DNA of 64,000 bases from Vibrio viridaestus (GTDB taxonomy: Bacteria > Pseudomonadota > Gammaproteobacteria > Enterobacterales > Vibrionaceae), in the NCBI RefSeq assembly GCF_003856525.1, contig NZ_RJVQ01000007.1, forward strand, positions 124,001 through 188,000, written 5' to 3'. The position numbers and the translations under genes are program-made. Below, piece by piece: positions 1 through 9,343 of the stretch (position 1 is its first letter; every line of letters starts with the position of its first letter). Under the pieces are notes generated by a model, which did not search any database, was not told the DNA's origin, and saw nothing but the letters and a program-made list of their open reading frames with translations.

Positions 1-666
1 TTTTAGTTCTGGTGAAGCCATCATGATACTGATCACCACTTCATCCCAAGAGGCGAGAAACGCAAATAGCGCCCCAGAAATGACGCCAGGTTTAATCACA
101 GGTAGGGTGATTTTAATGATGGCTTGTAATCGGCTCGCACCACAAATAACCGCTGCATCTTCAATAGATTTATCGAACAGTCTTAACGAATTAATGATCG
201 AAATAATTGAAAAGGGAATTGCGATTATAATGTGGCTAACGACATAGGCGAACAGCGTACCGGTCATTCCTAACGAGAGAAACACACCGTACATTGCGAT
301 ACCAATAATGACGACAGGCACTATCATGGGCATCGTGAAAAAGCTGTATAAATAATCTCGGCCCTTAAACTTTCCCCTCACCAAAGCAAAAGATGCGGGC
401 AGCGCAATAAGAGTTGAACAAACAGCAGTAAGGCACGCTACTTTTAAACTAGTGATGCTTGATTCAATCCACTGGGGGTCAGCAAAGAATTCTTCGTACC
501 ATCTTGTTGTCCAGGATGGGGGCGGAAAAACTAGCCATTGAGACGACCCAAAGGATAATGCGACGATGAATACAATCGGTAACGCGAGTATGGCGGTTAT
601 GGAGCCAGTGCTGACATAAAGCAGCGCTTTTATTCGCGTTGGCATTGAGTTATATGAAAGCAGCAT
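1..666 (-). CDS. ABC transporter inner-membrane permease, PotC/YdcV type (C-terminus cut by window edge)
   Basis: Reading frame open on the minus strand from an ATG at 666 to the window edge (222 codons seen). Hydrophobic segments and the cytoplasmic EAA-loop region (around GASRLQAIIKITLPVIKPG) identify a binding-protein-dependent permease of the spermidine/putrescine-type family. It starts 2 nt after the stop of the upstream permease, with GGAG inside that gene's end as ribosome site, so the two are translationally coupled. With the partner permease and the periplasmic binding protein it forms an importer; the ATPase is not in the window and is probably further left. The substrate cannot be read from sequence, but the operator-like site before the operon links it to the 10-18 kb catabolic operon. 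Confidence 0.93.
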   Translation of the reverse strand, partial: MLLSYNSMPTRIKALLYVSTGSITAILALPIVFIVALSFGSSQWLVFPPPSWTTRWYEEFFADPQWIESSITSLKVACLTAVCSTLIALPASFALVRGKFKGRDYLYSFFTMPMIVPVVIIGIAMYGVFLSLGMTGTLFAYVVSHIIIAIPFSIISIINSLRLFDKSIEDAAVICGASRLQAIIKITLPVIKPGVISGALFAFLASWDEVVISIMMASPELK

Positions 667-668
667 GA

Positions 669-1520
669 TTAGGCTCCATTATCTGACGAGACCGGAGATT
701 CGGACTGTACTTTGATATTGATGTAGAAAATGATCAATGTGATGGTAATCAGTAGAACAGCTGAGGCACTAGCGATTCCCCAATTAAGGAAATTTTGAAT
801 CTGTTGAATAATAAATTCGGGAAGCATCATGTCACTTACTCCCCCGAGTAATGTTGGTGTAATGTAGTACCCAAGCGACATAACAAAGACCATAAGTGAA
901 CCAGCAAAAATGCCTGGCTTACATAAGGGTAAAAATACTCTAAAAAAAGTGACTTTAGGCGACGCGCCACAAATTGAAGCCGCCTGAAGTACCATCGGGT
1001 CAATTGCAGACATACACGCCTGAAGGGGTAAAACAAAGAACGGGATCATGATATAGGTCATGCCGATCACAACTCCTGTCATATTGTGTACCAATTCCAA
1101 GGGTTGGCTTATCAGACCTAGGTTCATTAGTACTTTATTTATTGCGCCAGTGTTTTGTAAAAGGACTAGCCACGAATAGGTTCGGGCAAGCAGACTTGTC
1201 CACATCGATAGCAGCACGACGTTGAGTAACATTTGTCCCCATTTTCCGGGCATTAGCGTGATACTCCACGCGAGGGGAAAACTCAGGATGAGAGCGAGAA
1301 CGGTGACAAGGATAGAAATAAAAAACGTATTAAAAAGTACGTCTGAGTAAGTTGGAGTGGAAAGGAGTTGAGCGTAGTTCTGAAGCCCGAATGAGGGATC
1401 TGTTAAGCTGCGTAGAAGTAGCCCCGACAAGGGGACTACAAAGAAGACGCATAAAAAAATGATGATTGGAAACAAGAGCGATTTTTGACGCCATTGCACG
1501 TATTGCATAGTGGAAACCAT
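669..1520 (-). CDS. ABC transporter inner-membrane permease, PotB type
   Basis: 283 aa, about six membrane segments, N-terminal cytoplasmic tail then a membrane anchor (residues 14-36), and the permease EAA loop around GASPKVTFFRVFLPLCKPG at about residues 185-205. This is the usual first permease of PotABCD-type importers for polyamines, betaines and related small cations. The ATG at 1520 has AGGG about 8 nt upstream. It lies 56 nt downstream of the binding-protein gene and 2 nt upstream of the second permease, so the three form one operon. Family is sure; substrate is unknown. Confidence 0.93.
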   Translation of the reverse strand: MVSTMQYVQWRQKSLLFPIIIFLCVFFVVPLSGLLLRSLTDPSFGLQNYAQLLSTPTYSDVLFNTFFISILVTVLALILSFPLAWSITLMPGKWGQMLLNVVLLSMWTSLLARTYSWLVLLQNTGAINKVLMNLGLISQPLELVHNMTGVVIGMTYIMIPFFVLPLQACMSAIDPMVLQAASICGASPKVTFFRVFLPLCKPGIFAGSLMVFVMSLGYYITPTLLGGVSDMMLPEFIIQQIQNFLNWGIASASAVLLITITLIIFYINIKVQSESPVSSDNGA

Positions 1521-1576
1521 AGACTAAACCCTGCTTAATCAGCGTTGATATTCGATCTTTTAATCGTGTTCTCTCG

Positions 1577-2593
1577 TTACTGTAACAACCATTGATTCCA
1601 GCGAGTCGCGATTTCCAGGCCGTGTTCCGCCCAATATTTGTAATTAAGTGAGACTTGCTCATCACCGTAATTAGTAGGAAGATTTTTTGATAGACCGCTA
1701 CTTAGATATTGGATTCCCGCGGTGTTGATTGGTGCATATGCGGTTTCATTTGAAAAATCAGCTTGTGATTTTGCGCTTGATGCGTAAGCAAGAAATTTCA
1801 TCGCTGCATCTTTGTTTTTCGCACCTTTAGGGATGACCAAGAAATCGGACATTACTAAGTTTTGATTCCAATCGATACCGATTGGCAGTCCATCTTTTTG
1901 TAGAGAGTAGACGCGTCCGTTCCAGAACTGACCCATGCTCACTTCGCCCGATGCAAGAAGTTGTTGTGATTGAGCTCCGCCACCCCACCAAACGATGTCT
2001 TTCTTAATGGTATCAAGTTTCTTAAAGGCTCTATCGAGATCAAGCGGGTACAGTTTATCGGCAGGAACACCATCGGCTAAGAGAGCAAGCTCAAGCACGC
2101 CAGGGCTCGGCCACTTATATAGTGCTCTTTTACCGGGGAAGTCTTTTGTATCAAATAAGGCAGACCAACTGCTTGGTTGCTGTGAGATAGAATTTTTATT
2201 AAACGCGAGAACAAAGGAAAAGTAAAAAGAGCCAATACCGTAATCAGAGATAAATCTTGGGTCGATATCATTCTTGCTAATGACATTAAAGTCTAGGGGC
2301 TCAAGTAGCCCTTCAGCAGCAGCTCGGTAGGCAAAATCGGCTTCTACATCGACGACATCCCACGGTACGTTCCCGCTGTCGACCATTGCTTTGAGCTTAC
2401 CATAATCCGTCGGACCATCTTGCAATACCTTTATTCCTGTCAATTTGCTAAATGGTTTCGCCCAAGAGTCTTCCTGAGCCTTTTGGGTTGAACCGCCCCA
2501 ACTGACAAAGCTCATAGTGTCTGTAGCGTGGCTATTCGCCGAGAAAAGACAGCTTGCGGTCAGTAAAACTGATGCATAAATTTTGTTTTTCAT
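1577..2593 (-). CDS. Periplasmic solute-binding protein, PotD/PotF family
   Basis: 338 aa with a clear signal peptide (residues 1-23, basic start, hydrophobic core, cleavage after SHA). The mature part opens with the motif MSFVSWGGSTQ and carries the Y-G-K-L-K and D-V-V-D-V-E segments typical of the spermidine/putrescine-like binding proteins. It captures the substrate in the periplasm and delivers it to the two permeases downstream. First gene of the operon; 109 nt before its start lies a palindromic site nearly identical to one in front of the 10151 operon. Proteins of this family bind polyamines but also betaines and other cationic metabolites, so uptake of the ring substrate degraded by the 10-18 kb operon is a reasonable inference. 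Confidence 0.92.
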   Translation of the reverse strand: MKNKIYASVLLTASCLFSANSHATDTMSFVSWGGSTQKAQEDSWAKPFSKLTGIKVLQDGPTDYGKLKAMVDSGNVPWDVVDVEADFAYRAAAEGLLEPLDFNVISKNDIDPRFISDYGIGSFYFSFVLAFNKNSISQQPSSWSALFDTKDFPGKRALYKWPSPGVLELALLADGVPADKLYPLDLDRAFKKLDTIKKDIVWWGGGAQSQQLLASGEVSMGQFWNGRVYSLQKDGLPIGIDWNQNLVMSDFLVIPKGAKNKDAAMKFLAYASSAKSQADFSNETAYAPINTAGIQYLSSGLSKNLPTNYGDEQVSLNYKYWAEHGLEIATRWNQWLLQ

Positions 2594-2701
2594 ATCATTT
2601 CCTTATGAAGAGTCATTATATTTGTTTATTGTTGGCTGACTAAAATGGACAACCTCAATTTGTCCATCTAAAGGTGGTTAAAAAACCGCCCTTAGAATTC
2701 C

Positions 2702-2718
2702 ATATTATGGTATGCCAT
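2702..2718. promoter_or_regulatory. Palindromic operator-like site upstream of the ABC importer
   Basis: ATATTATGGTATGCCAT; its core ATGGTATGCCAT is an inverted repeat with one mismatch. Sixteen of 17 bases match the site at 10095-10111 upstream of the flavin monooxygenase operon. The TGGTAT-ACCA core is of the kind bound by GntR/FCD regulators, and the only GntR protein in the window is at 9324-10001. Binding is inferred. Confidence 0.65.
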
Positions 2719-2808
2719 TTTAAAATCCAGTATAAAACGTCTAATTCTTCATGTTTGAAGGAAAATTTTACTGATGAAATATCGACAGGAGGGTTAAGGC
2801 TTAGGTGG

Positions 2809-3195
2809 TCACCCGCGGGATCTGACTGCTCTGCGTTCTGCCATTCTTAGTACAAATAACGAAATATCAATAATCGCCATGATGACGAGTAGCGTCATTG
2901 CGTATGTCATATAACTTTCGGGTGGGTTCTTTACCTGAGTAAACACTGCGTAGGAATCAACGTCCGAAAAATCTGGACAGAGTATTGGTGCGCTAACAAG
3001 TGCAATATTGGATATCATGGCTAAGATGCCTTTTGTCGACATAGGTAGATAGCGAATACCTTTATGCGCAAAGATATGAAAGAAAAGCACACCTAACGTT
3101 AAAGGAAAGGTCCAGATCATCATAATAAGAAACCAACCTGGGTTGAGTATTTTACATACGATAAATAGCAGGGAGGCAATCAAAGCAAAAATCAT
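2809..3195 (-). CDS. Hypothetical inner-membrane protein
   Basis: 128 aa with four predicted membrane segments (about residues 3-22, 22-42, 55-75 and 98-118) and a basic C-terminal tail (RMAERRAVRSRG). I do not recognise the family. It stands alone between the ABC importer promoter and the small Rop-like gene; no good ribosome site is visible before its ATG, so the start is less certain. The amino-acid composition and the regular hydrophobic pattern support a real gene. Confidence 0.6.
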   Translation of the reverse strand: MIFALIASLLFIVCKILNPGWFLIMMIWTFPLTLGVLFFHIFAHKGIRYLPMSTKGILAMISNIALVSAPILCPDFSDVDSYAVFTQVKNPPESYMTYAMTLLVIMAIIDISLFVLRMAERRAVRSRG

Positions 3196-3343
3196 GATAA
3201 GAGTGAAAAGGGCTGATTAAGTATGTAGCCAAGGTTAACAGTTGTTGTTAAATATAGGCAACGAAAGAGAACCTTAATATTGCTTAAGTCTGAATATGAG
3301 ACAAGCTTCCACATTCAATCTGCAGTGCTTGTCCCGTAACGAG

Positions 3344-3565
3344 CTATAAGCTTTCAGTTTCCGCTTCGGCAGATTTTAATTGTTCAGATAGTTCCTCCCA
3401 GTTTTTACAGGCATCAAAACATGCCTGAGCAATACTGGGAATATCTCTATAGTCTTTTGGTAGTCTATCTTCAACCAAATCGTGAAGCTCTCCAGCTCGT
3501 TCTGATGAAATTCTTTTGGCCTTTTTTACTTGCTTACGCAGTGCTTGCAATTCCTCGTCGTTCAT
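3344..3565 (-). CDS. Small Rop-like helical protein (CCE_0567 / PF05082-like)
   Basis: 73 aa from the ATG at 3565, preceded by AGGAG at 6 nt; a GTG one codon earlier is a poorer start. It is an alpha-helical hairpin: a basic first helix (LRKQVKKAKRISSERAGELHD) followed by D-RLPKDYRDIP and a second helix ending in charged residues. The pattern LHDL-E-LP-DY--IP matches the small Rop-like proteins usually found beside nifX in nitrogen fixers, where a metalloprotein role has been suggested. No nif genes are present here, so the function is unknown. Single gene between two convergent or unrelated neighbours. Confidence 0.65.
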   Translation of the reverse strand: MNDEELQALRKQVKKAKRISSERAGELHDLVEDRLPKDYRDIPSIAQACFDACKNWEELSEQLKSAEAETESL

Positions 3566-3858
3566 CACTTTCTCCTTGTATACCGACTGACACTAGCAAT
3601 GGACTAGTAAGAGTAGCGATTCAAACTTCGCACCATATTTTGTTGCAAATAAAATCAGATAGTTGCATCACATCGTTTGGAAAATTGTTCATGATACAAC
3701 ACGATATAAGTCTCTTTGGCATGTTTCATACATGATTGGACTTATCAGATTTTTGGGATTGTATCTGTTGTCCATAGGCAGAATATTCAATACTTGAGCG
3801 CGCTCTATAGGAATAAGTCAACTGACTGAAAATATCAAAATAGAAAAGGAATGGATGC

Positions 3859-4566
3859 ATGCTAGAAAATGGATTTGGGCAAAAGATTGGACAACCTGTT
3901 GCAAATTGGTCGCAGCGCACTTTTCCTGGGGATATTGTACTTGAAGGAAAATATGTTCGAATTGAGCCGCTTGAATCGAACAAACATACCGATGAATTGT
4001 ATGAAGCATATTCGGTCGCTGCCGATGGCCGGGACTGGACATATATGTTCCATGGTCCATTCGAAGCTAAATCGATGTTTGAAGAGTACATCAAAGTGGC
4101 CGAACAAAGTATCGATCCGAAACATTTTGCGATAATCGACTTACAGAGTGGTAAAGCATTGGGTATGTTCTCACTCATGAGGGTAGACATTTCTCATGGG
4201 GTGATTGAAATTGGTAATGTTGCTTTTTCTCCGATGTTGCAAAGAACGCCAGCGTCTACGGAAGCTCACTTTTTAATGATGCAATATGTGTTCGAAGAGC
4301 TAGGATATCGTCGTTATGAATGGAAATGCGATAGTTTAAACGAACCTTCTCGAAAAGCTGCTTTGCGGTTAGGATTTTATCATGAAGGGATTTTTCGTCA
4401 GGCTGTTGTGTATAAAGGAAGAACCAGAGACACCGCTTGGTTTTCTATTATTGATAATGAATGGCCTAAATGTAAGTTTGCATTTATTGATTGGCTTGAC
4501 CCAACAAACTTCGACGCTAAGGCACAACAGATAAAGTCATTAAGCGCGATAAGAAAAGGAGTCTAA
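3859..4566 (+). CDS. GNAT-family N-acetyltransferase, RimJ/RimL-like
   Basis: 235 aa. The N-terminal part (residues 30-90) has the strand pattern G-YVRIEPLE typical of the RimJ/RimL branch, and the C-terminal half has the acetyl-CoA-binding segment followed by EWKCDSLNEPSRKAALRLGF and the characteristic GRTRDTAWFSI ending. Such enzymes acetylate N-termini of proteins or small amines. AAGGAATGG sits about 8 nt before the ATG at 3859. It is a single-gene unit; the partner substrate cannot be predicted. Confidence 0.88.
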   Translation: MLENGFGQKIGQPVANWSQRTFPGDIVLEGKYVRIEPLESNKHTDELYEAYSVAADGRDWTYMFHGPFEAKSMFEEYIKVAEQSIDPKHFAIIDLQSGKALGMFSLMRVDISHGVIEIGNVAFSPMLQRTPASTEAHFLMMQYVFEELGYRRYEWKCDSLNEPSRKAALRLGFYHEGIFRQAVVYKGRTRDTAWFSIIDNEWPKCKFAFIDWLDPTNFDAKAQQIKSLSAIRKGV

Positions 4567-4639
4567 GCCTCTAAATTGTCGTCAGCTCTTCTATACTCTT
4601 TTAATATAAATTAACCATACTTAAGAGTAGAGGGCAGTT

Positions 4640-5788
4640 ATGTTGAGGCTACGGTTGAGAAGTTGTGTTTTATGGTTGATATGGATTCTATCATTTTTCT
4701 CCTTTGCCCATGCTGCTGATAGACTCGTCGAAGGCAATGCTGGTTCGTCCTTTTATGCAAAAAGTTATGGGCAATTCAATGAGCCTTGGGCAATGGCATT
4801 TATTCCTGATGGCAGGCTACTCGTAACAGAAAAATCAGGAACCTTATTGGTATTCGACCCAGCCACTAAAAAGCGTAAGACAGTTAATGGCGTTCCTGCT
4901 GTTGCTTATGGAGGACAGGGAGGGCTCGGTGACGTTATCCTTCATCCGCAGTTTGCACAAAACCATTGGATCTATCTATCTTATGCTGAGTCAGATACGA
5001 ATGGAAATCGAGGTGCAGCAGTCATTCGAGCTAAGCTTGATTTGAAATCCAATCAACCCAAGCTTGAGGACATTCGTGTCGTATGGCGCCAGTATCCAAA
5101 GGTTTCAGGCTTTGGGCATTATTCTCATCGCTTGGCTTTTAGTCCGGATGGTCACCTTTTTATCACCTCAGGTGAAAGACAGAAACAACAGCCGGCACAA
5201 GACTGGAATCAAAATTTAGGCAAAGTGGTTCGACTAAATGACGACGGAAGTATCCCTAATAATAACCCATTTCAAGATAAAGGGGAGTTAGCCAAAAGCT
5301 TCTGGTCCTTGGGACATCGGAATATGTTAGGTATTGCTTTTGATGCTCGTGGTCGATTATGGACTCATGAAATGGGGCCAAGACATGGTGATGAACTAAA
5401 TCTGACGGTAGCTGGTGATAATTATGGCTGGCCAATAGTCTCTTGGGGCGACCAATATTCTGGGATTGCTATTTCTAAACATAATACTCGCCCTGAGTTT
5501 CATGCTCCTGAAGCGTATTGGGTACCCTCCATTGCACCCTCTGGGCTAATTATCTATTCAGGTCAATTTTTCGCAAACTGGCAAGGGAATGCGTTAATTG
5601 GTGGACTGAAATCTGAGGCTATTATCCGAGTCCAGATAGATGGAAACCAAGCTCATGAAGTCGAACGTTTTGATATGCAAAAGCGCATCCGCGAATTAGA
5701 ACAAGGGCCTGATGGGGCTATTTGGGTATTAGAAGATAATAGAGGCGGCAGGTTGCTTAAGTTAACGCCCAGTAAACAAAAGGAATGA
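4640..5788 (+). CDS. PQQ-dependent soluble aldose sugar dehydrogenase, YliI-like
   Basis: 382 aa with a signal peptide (residues 1-25, cleavage after AHA), so it is periplasmic. The rest is a six-bladed beta-propeller of the glucose/sorbosone dehydrogenase family: [20 protein letters not shown] opens the first blade, [20 protein letters not shown] and [12 protein letters not shown] follow, and [11 protein letters not shown] carries conserved PQQ/substrate residues. The enzyme oxidises aldoses using pyrroloquinoline quinone. No PQQ biosynthesis genes lie nearby, so the cofactor may be scavenged. Monocistronic, with RBS AGAGTAGAGGG before the ATG. Confidence 0.92.
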   Translation: MLRLRLRSCVLWLIWILSFFSFAHAADRLVEGNAGSSFYAKSYGQFNEPWAMAFIPDGRLLVTEKSGTLLVFDPATKKRKTVNGVPAVAYGGQGGLGDVILHPQFAQNHWIYLSYAESDTNGNRGAAVIRAKLDLKSNQPKLEDIRVVWRQYPKVSGFGHYSHRLAFSPDGHLFITSGERQKQQPAQDWNQNLGKVVRLNDDGSIPNNNPFQDKGELAKSFWSLGHRNMLGIAFDARGRLWTHEMGPRHGDELNLTVAGDNYGWPIVSWGDQYSGIAISKHNTRPEFHAPEAYWVPSIAPSGLIIYSGQFFANWQGNALIGGLKSEAIIRVQIDGNQAHEVERFDMQKRIRELEQGPDGAIWVLEDNRGGRLLKLTPSKQKE

Positions 5789-5927
5789 GTTGACTGCTGA
5801 TTTCACAATATAAATTACTCTTAACCACAATAACTGTCCGTATTTGTCAGGCGAACTCTCAGCTATACTTCGCGCGATTTTAACAAAAGCTCTGGATTTA
5901 CGATCCAGCTCGCTGAAAGGAAAAAAC

Positions 5928-6908
5928 ATGACAGATTATGTAGTATGCGCAATGTATAAGTTTGTGCGTCTTGAAGATTACGTTGAACTCCGTGAACCGC
6001 TTAAAGCGTTGATGGAGGAGAATGAAATTCGAGGAACGTTACTCCTAGCTTACGAAGGCATCAATGGTACTGTTGCTTCAACACGTGAAGGTATTGATGC
6101 ACTATTAGCTTGGTTCAAGAAAGACGAGAGACTGGCTGATATTGTGTATAAAGAATCATTCGACGCTAACCAGCCTTTCAACCGTACCAAGGTTAAGCTG
6201 AAGAAAGAAATCGTGACATTGGGTGTTGAAGGGATCGATCCTCGTCATATCGTGGGTACATATGTAAAACCGAACGAATGGAATGAGCTTATTTCTGATC
6301 CTGAAGTTTTCGTTGTTGATACCCGTAACGATTATGAAATTGAAATCGGTACATTCAAGAATGCTGTGAATCCCAAGACTGAAACATTCCGCGATTTTCC
6401 TAAATACGTTGCAGAAAACATGGATCCAACAAAACATAAGAAAGTGGCTATGTTTTGTACTGGTGGCATTCGTTGTGAAAAATCAACAGCGTTTATGAAG
6501 GAACAAGGCTTTGAAGAGGTATATCACCTAGAAGGTGGCATCTTAAAATATCTCGAAGAAGTACCACAGGAAGAAAGCATGTGGGAAGGTGATTGCTACG
6601 TATTTGATGGACGTGTTGCGGTAAACCATCAACTTGAGAAAAGTGAGTACGATATGTGTAAAGCATGCCGCTTACCAATTACTCAAGAAGAGATGGAGTC
6701 GCCAGATTACGAAAAAGGTGTGAGCTGTCCAAAGTGTGTTGATAAGCACACAGAAGAACAAAAAGCTCGCTTCCGTGAGCGTGAGAAACAAGTCCAGTTA
6801 GCAAACCAAAGAGGTGAAACTCACGTCGGTGGTGATGCTGAAAAGGTGATTGCTCAGAGAAGAAAAGAAAAACTTGCTTTGAAAGATCAGCAAAGAAAGT
6901 CGAAGTAA
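5928..6908 (+). CDS. trhO: tRNA uridine(34) hydroxylase TrhO (YceA), rhodanese family
   Basis: 326 aa from the ATG at 5928, which has AAAGG 8 nt upstream and begins [13 protein letters not shown]; an upstream in-frame extension has no ribosome site and does not look like protein. The N-terminal acylphosphatase-like domain (about residues 5-95) contains [10 protein letters not shown], the rhodanese domain (about 120-220) has VDTRNDYE and the active loop [10 protein letters not shown] (Cys177), and the C-terminus holds two CxxC pairs (CKAC, CPKC). It hydroxylates U34 of certain tRNAs at C5, in an oxygen-dependent reaction parallel to the TrhP route. Ends in a strong terminator. Confidence 0.96.
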   Translation: MTDYVVCAMYKFVRLEDYVELREPLKALMEENEIRGTLLLAYEGINGTVASTREGIDALLAWFKKDERLADIVYKESFDANQPFNRTKVKLKKEIVTLGVEGIDPRHIVGTYVKPNEWNELISDPEVFVVDTRNDYEIEIGTFKNAVNPKTETFRDFPKYVAENMDPTKHKKVAMFCTGGIRCEKSTAFMKEQGFEEVYHLEGGILKYLEEVPQEESMWEGDCYVFDGRVAVNHQLEKSEYDMCKACRLPITQEEMESPDYEKGVSCPKCVDKHTEEQKARFREREKQVQLANQRGETHVGGDAEKVIAQRRKEKLALKDQQRKSK

Positions 6909-6925
6909 GTTCAGAAAGATTGATT

Positions 6926-6962
6926 AAAAGTCCTGTTGGCGGCCCAAGTTAACAGGACTTTT
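6926..6962 (+). terminator. Rho-independent terminator of trhO
   Basis: Perfect 12-bp inverted repeat (AAAAGTCCTGTT / AACAGGACTTTT), 13-nt loop, ending in a T-rich tract. It begins 18 nt after the trhO stop and can also serve the minus-strand EAL gene that ends at 7001. Confidence 0.85.
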
Positions 6963-7000
6963 CTATTTGTGCTCTTATAAGATAACAGGCGTTAAAGTGG

Positions 7001-8482
7001 TTAGAAATACTTCTTGATAAACTCTTCAATCGGAATGGGTTTTTCATAATAAAAGCCCTGATAACGTTCAACATTAAGCTGCTTCAGGTAGTTCAACTGA
7101 GCGGTGGTCTCAACGCCTTCCGCTAGAAGAATTGAATCTGTACGTCTGGCGAGGTCGATGATGCTATCCAGTACGTTTGTATTTGGGCCGTTGTCGATAG
7201 TTTGAATGTAAGAACGGTCAATTTTAATAATATCTATGTCGGCATTCAGCAAATATTTAAGCGAACAGTGACCTGTTCCAAAGTCATCCAGTGAAATCCT
7301 TATATTGAGATCTTTAAGCCTTTTTATTGCGCTAGAATATTTCTCTTCACTAGCAAACGCCTGTCGTTCTGTGAGTTCAACAGCTAGGCTAATCGGAGTC
7401 TCAGACAAATCTTGACGTAATTGCTCGATATCATCAAAAAAAGAGTGGTTATCAAACTGAATTGCACACACATTGAAACCCAGAGTGAACCTTTCTATTT
7501 GATCATGATTGATTTGACTGAGTGCATCGGAACACTTTTGCATCAGTTGCCCAGTGATCTTATTAATTTGCCCGTTCATTTCTGCTGTATCAATAAACTG
7601 ATAAGGCGGTATCACGCCTTTTTCAGGGTGAACCCATCGAGCTAGAACTTCTGCACCCGTGACATTACCATTGATATCAAAAATGGGTTGTAGGTATGGG
7701 GTAAACTGATTGTTTGTGAGGCCTTTATCTATACGCCAATAGTCTAGGGAAAAAGTATCAATAAGGTGGCACAATGGACGGTAAAGTATGGCAAGAATGA
7801 CCGTCCAGATGATAATTATAAAGCCGGAACTTTGCAGTAAAAATTGGCCAAAAGAGGAGGCACTTAAATGATAGTTTACAGAATAAAGTGCTTTAGGCTG
7901 TAGAGGAGGATTGGTTGTTATGACTTGCTGAGATGTTGTAATCTTAGCATTTTCAACAATAATACTTAGGTCAAATTGTTCGTATGGCCTGAGCAGTTGC
8001 AAGAAAAGATCAGGATAAAGTGCATAATTAACACTGTATGTGGGAGAGTAGGAGATCTTTAAAATAAGAATCCCTATCTCAGGACGCAATAACTCATTTT
8101 TAAAAGGTGTCTGATGCGTAAAAAAGAAACGGATCTGATTGTTTTCTGCTCGCCAAGTCTCAAGTGGAATTTTCGCACTGCCTGATAAAGAGCTGCATGT
8201 GATCGTACCATTATCGGTCAGACTCAAGCTTCGCACATAAGGGTCGGAAAAGACGACACTATTGTGCTTAGCAAGAAATACAGCACAATTAGGCCTAGGA
8301 ATATCAGGGACAAGGGCAAGTTCATAATAACGGGTTAGCCTGGAAATCGTTTGATCTATTTGTTCGTAAACATCGGCCGCACTCTCTTTTGCTTCATTCT
8401 GATAGCGTACAAATGATGCTCCAGAGATAATAACTAAACCAAACAGGTATAACGCCAATACAATCAGGCTATTTTTGCCCAT
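7001..8482 (-). CDS. Membrane cyclic-di-GMP phosphodiesterase with CSS-motif sensor and EAL domain
   Basis: 493 aa. One N-terminal membrane segment (residues 4-25), a periplasmic CSS-motif domain (about 30-215, with ITCSSLSG giving the name), a second membrane segment (about 218-240) and a cytoplasmic EAL domain (about 255-490). Catalytic residues appear complete: EVLAR at the EAL position, FNVCAIQF, VELTE, DDFGTG, IIKIDRSY, LAEGVE and QGFYYEKP. It should hydrolyse c-di-GMP to pGpG. Proteins of this type in enterobacteria sense periplasmic thiol redox state through the CSS cysteine. Monocistronic. Confidence 0.93.
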   Translation of the reverse strand: MGKNSLIVLALYLFGLVIISGASFVRYQNEAKESAADVYEQIDQTISRLTRYYELALVPDIPRPNCAVFLAKHNSVVFSDPYVRSLSLTDNGTITCSSLSGSAKIPLETWRAENNQIRFFFTHQTPFKNELLRPEIGILILKISYSPTYSVNYALYPDLFLQLLRPYEQFDLSIIVENAKITTSQQVITTNPPLQPKALYSVNYHLSASSFGQFLLQSSGFIIIIWTVILAILYRPLCHLIDTFSLDYWRIDKGLTNNQFTPYLQPIFDINGNVTGAEVLARWVHPEKGVIPPYQFIDTAEMNGQINKITGQLMQKCSDALSQINHDQIERFTLGFNVCAIQFDNHSFFDDIEQLRQDLSETPISLAVELTERQAFASEEKYSSAIKRLKDLNIRISLDDFGTGHCSLKYLLNADIDIIKIDRSYIQTIDNGPNTNVLDSIIDLARRTDSILLAEGVETTAQLNYLKQLNVERYQGFYYEKPIPIEEFIKKYF

Positions 8483-8639
8483 AGACAGTCAACATCCCTC
8501 TAACTCAACGATTTGAGTCATTCAATACGATTAGAAGAAAGTATAATATATTCAACGCTATTTTTTGAGTATTAAATACATGGCATGAAAGAGATGGTAT
8601 GAGCCCCTCGTATACTCCAAAGGGCTTTCTAACGAGGAA

Positions 8640-8936
8640 TCAGACAGAGAGTCCATTCATAATGATAATATTAGCGCTGGCACTATCAATTCGATGATTC
8701 CTGGCTTGTTGATATTCAGGTGAGTGATAGCAAGCGAGGGCAGTTTCATAGCTTTCAAATTCGAATACGACCGCACGCTGTGGTGGTGTCTCGAAACCTT
8801 CGATAATACTGATATCTTCACCTCGAGACAGCATTTTCGCGCCATATTTTTTCAAAGCCGCCGGTGCCAATGCCAGATAATGACTATACTGTTCTTCATT
8901 ATCGACATGAACGAACGCCACCCAATACCCTTTCAT
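8640..8936 (-). CDS. DUF1330 family protein (ferredoxin-like dimeric barrel)
   Basis: 98 aa, starting MKGYWVAFVHV with AAGGATG before the ATG. The pattern GYWVAFVHVDNEEQY, the central GAKMLSRGED and the closing YHSPEYQQAR are hallmarks of DUF1330, a small dimeric alpha-beta barrel fold related to monooxygenase-like and isomerase-like proteins. Biochemical function is not established for the family. It lies 26 nt downstream of the carboxymuconolactone-decarboxylase-like gene and shares its transcript with the GntR regulator, which suggests an accessory step in the neighbouring ring-degradation pathway. Confidence 0.85.
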   Translation of the reverse strand: MKGYWVAFVHVDNEEQYSHYLALAPAALKKYGAKMLSRGEDISIIEGFETPPQRAVVFEFESYETALACYHSPEYQQARNHRIDSASANIIIMNGLSV

Positions 8937-8962
8937 AATAACATCCTTGTTAGTTGATTAAA

Positions 8963-9343
8963 TTAGATAAGCCCTTGCTCTGTAAGAACCGTTCTTGCGA
9001 TACGAAAGCATTCAACTCCTTGCGGTACACCACAATAGATAGCGATAACATGGAGGATAGAGCGTATTTCATCGACGCTAACACCATTTGTAATCGCGCC
9101 TTTTAGATGTAATTCCCATTCTTCCATTTTACCCAGTGCGGCAATCATCGTGAGATTCATCATAGAACGTGTCTTTGGCTCGATGGTGTCATCTCCCCAA
9201 CCAAAACCCCAGCACCATTCAGTCATCGCTTCCTGAAATGGCAGATTAAAGGCGTCTGCTTTTGCTAAATTTTTTTCAACATATTCAGCACCCAATGTTT
9301 CTTTTCGTTTTTGCAAACCGAGTTCAAACCGCTCTGATTTCAT
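8963..9343 (-). CDS. Carboxymuconolactone decarboxylase (CMD) family protein
   Basis: 126 aa, all-helical. Residues 40-115 match the CMD fold: TEWCWGFGWGDDTIEPKTRSM, NLTMIAALGKMEEWELHLKGA and IHVIAIYCGVPQGVECF-like segments, close in style to 4-carboxymuconolactone decarboxylase PcaC. The AhpD redox motif CxxC is absent, so decarboxylase or isomerase chemistry is more likely than peroxidase. GGAGCGAAAA precedes the ATG, and the gene overlaps the end of the GntR gene by 20 nt, so the two are coupled. A role in turning over an unsaturated ring-cleavage acid is a guess from context. Confidence 0.88.
   Translation of the reverse strand: MKSERFELGLQKRKETLGAEYVEKNLAKADAFNLPFQEAMTEWCWGFGWGDDTIEPKTRSMMNLTMIAALGKMEEWELHLKGAITNGVSVDEIRSILHVIAIYCGVPQGVECFRIARTVLTEQGLI

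Noticed and set aside
3726-4190. Minus-strand open frames opposite the acetyltransferase gene
   Set aside because: Several frames are open in the same place, which reflects AT-rich codon use in the real plus-strand gene; none resembles a protein family.
5843-5867. Sigma-70 promoter TTGTCA ... TATACT for trhO
   Set aside because: The spacer is about 14 nt, too short for a normal promoter, so I do not list it.
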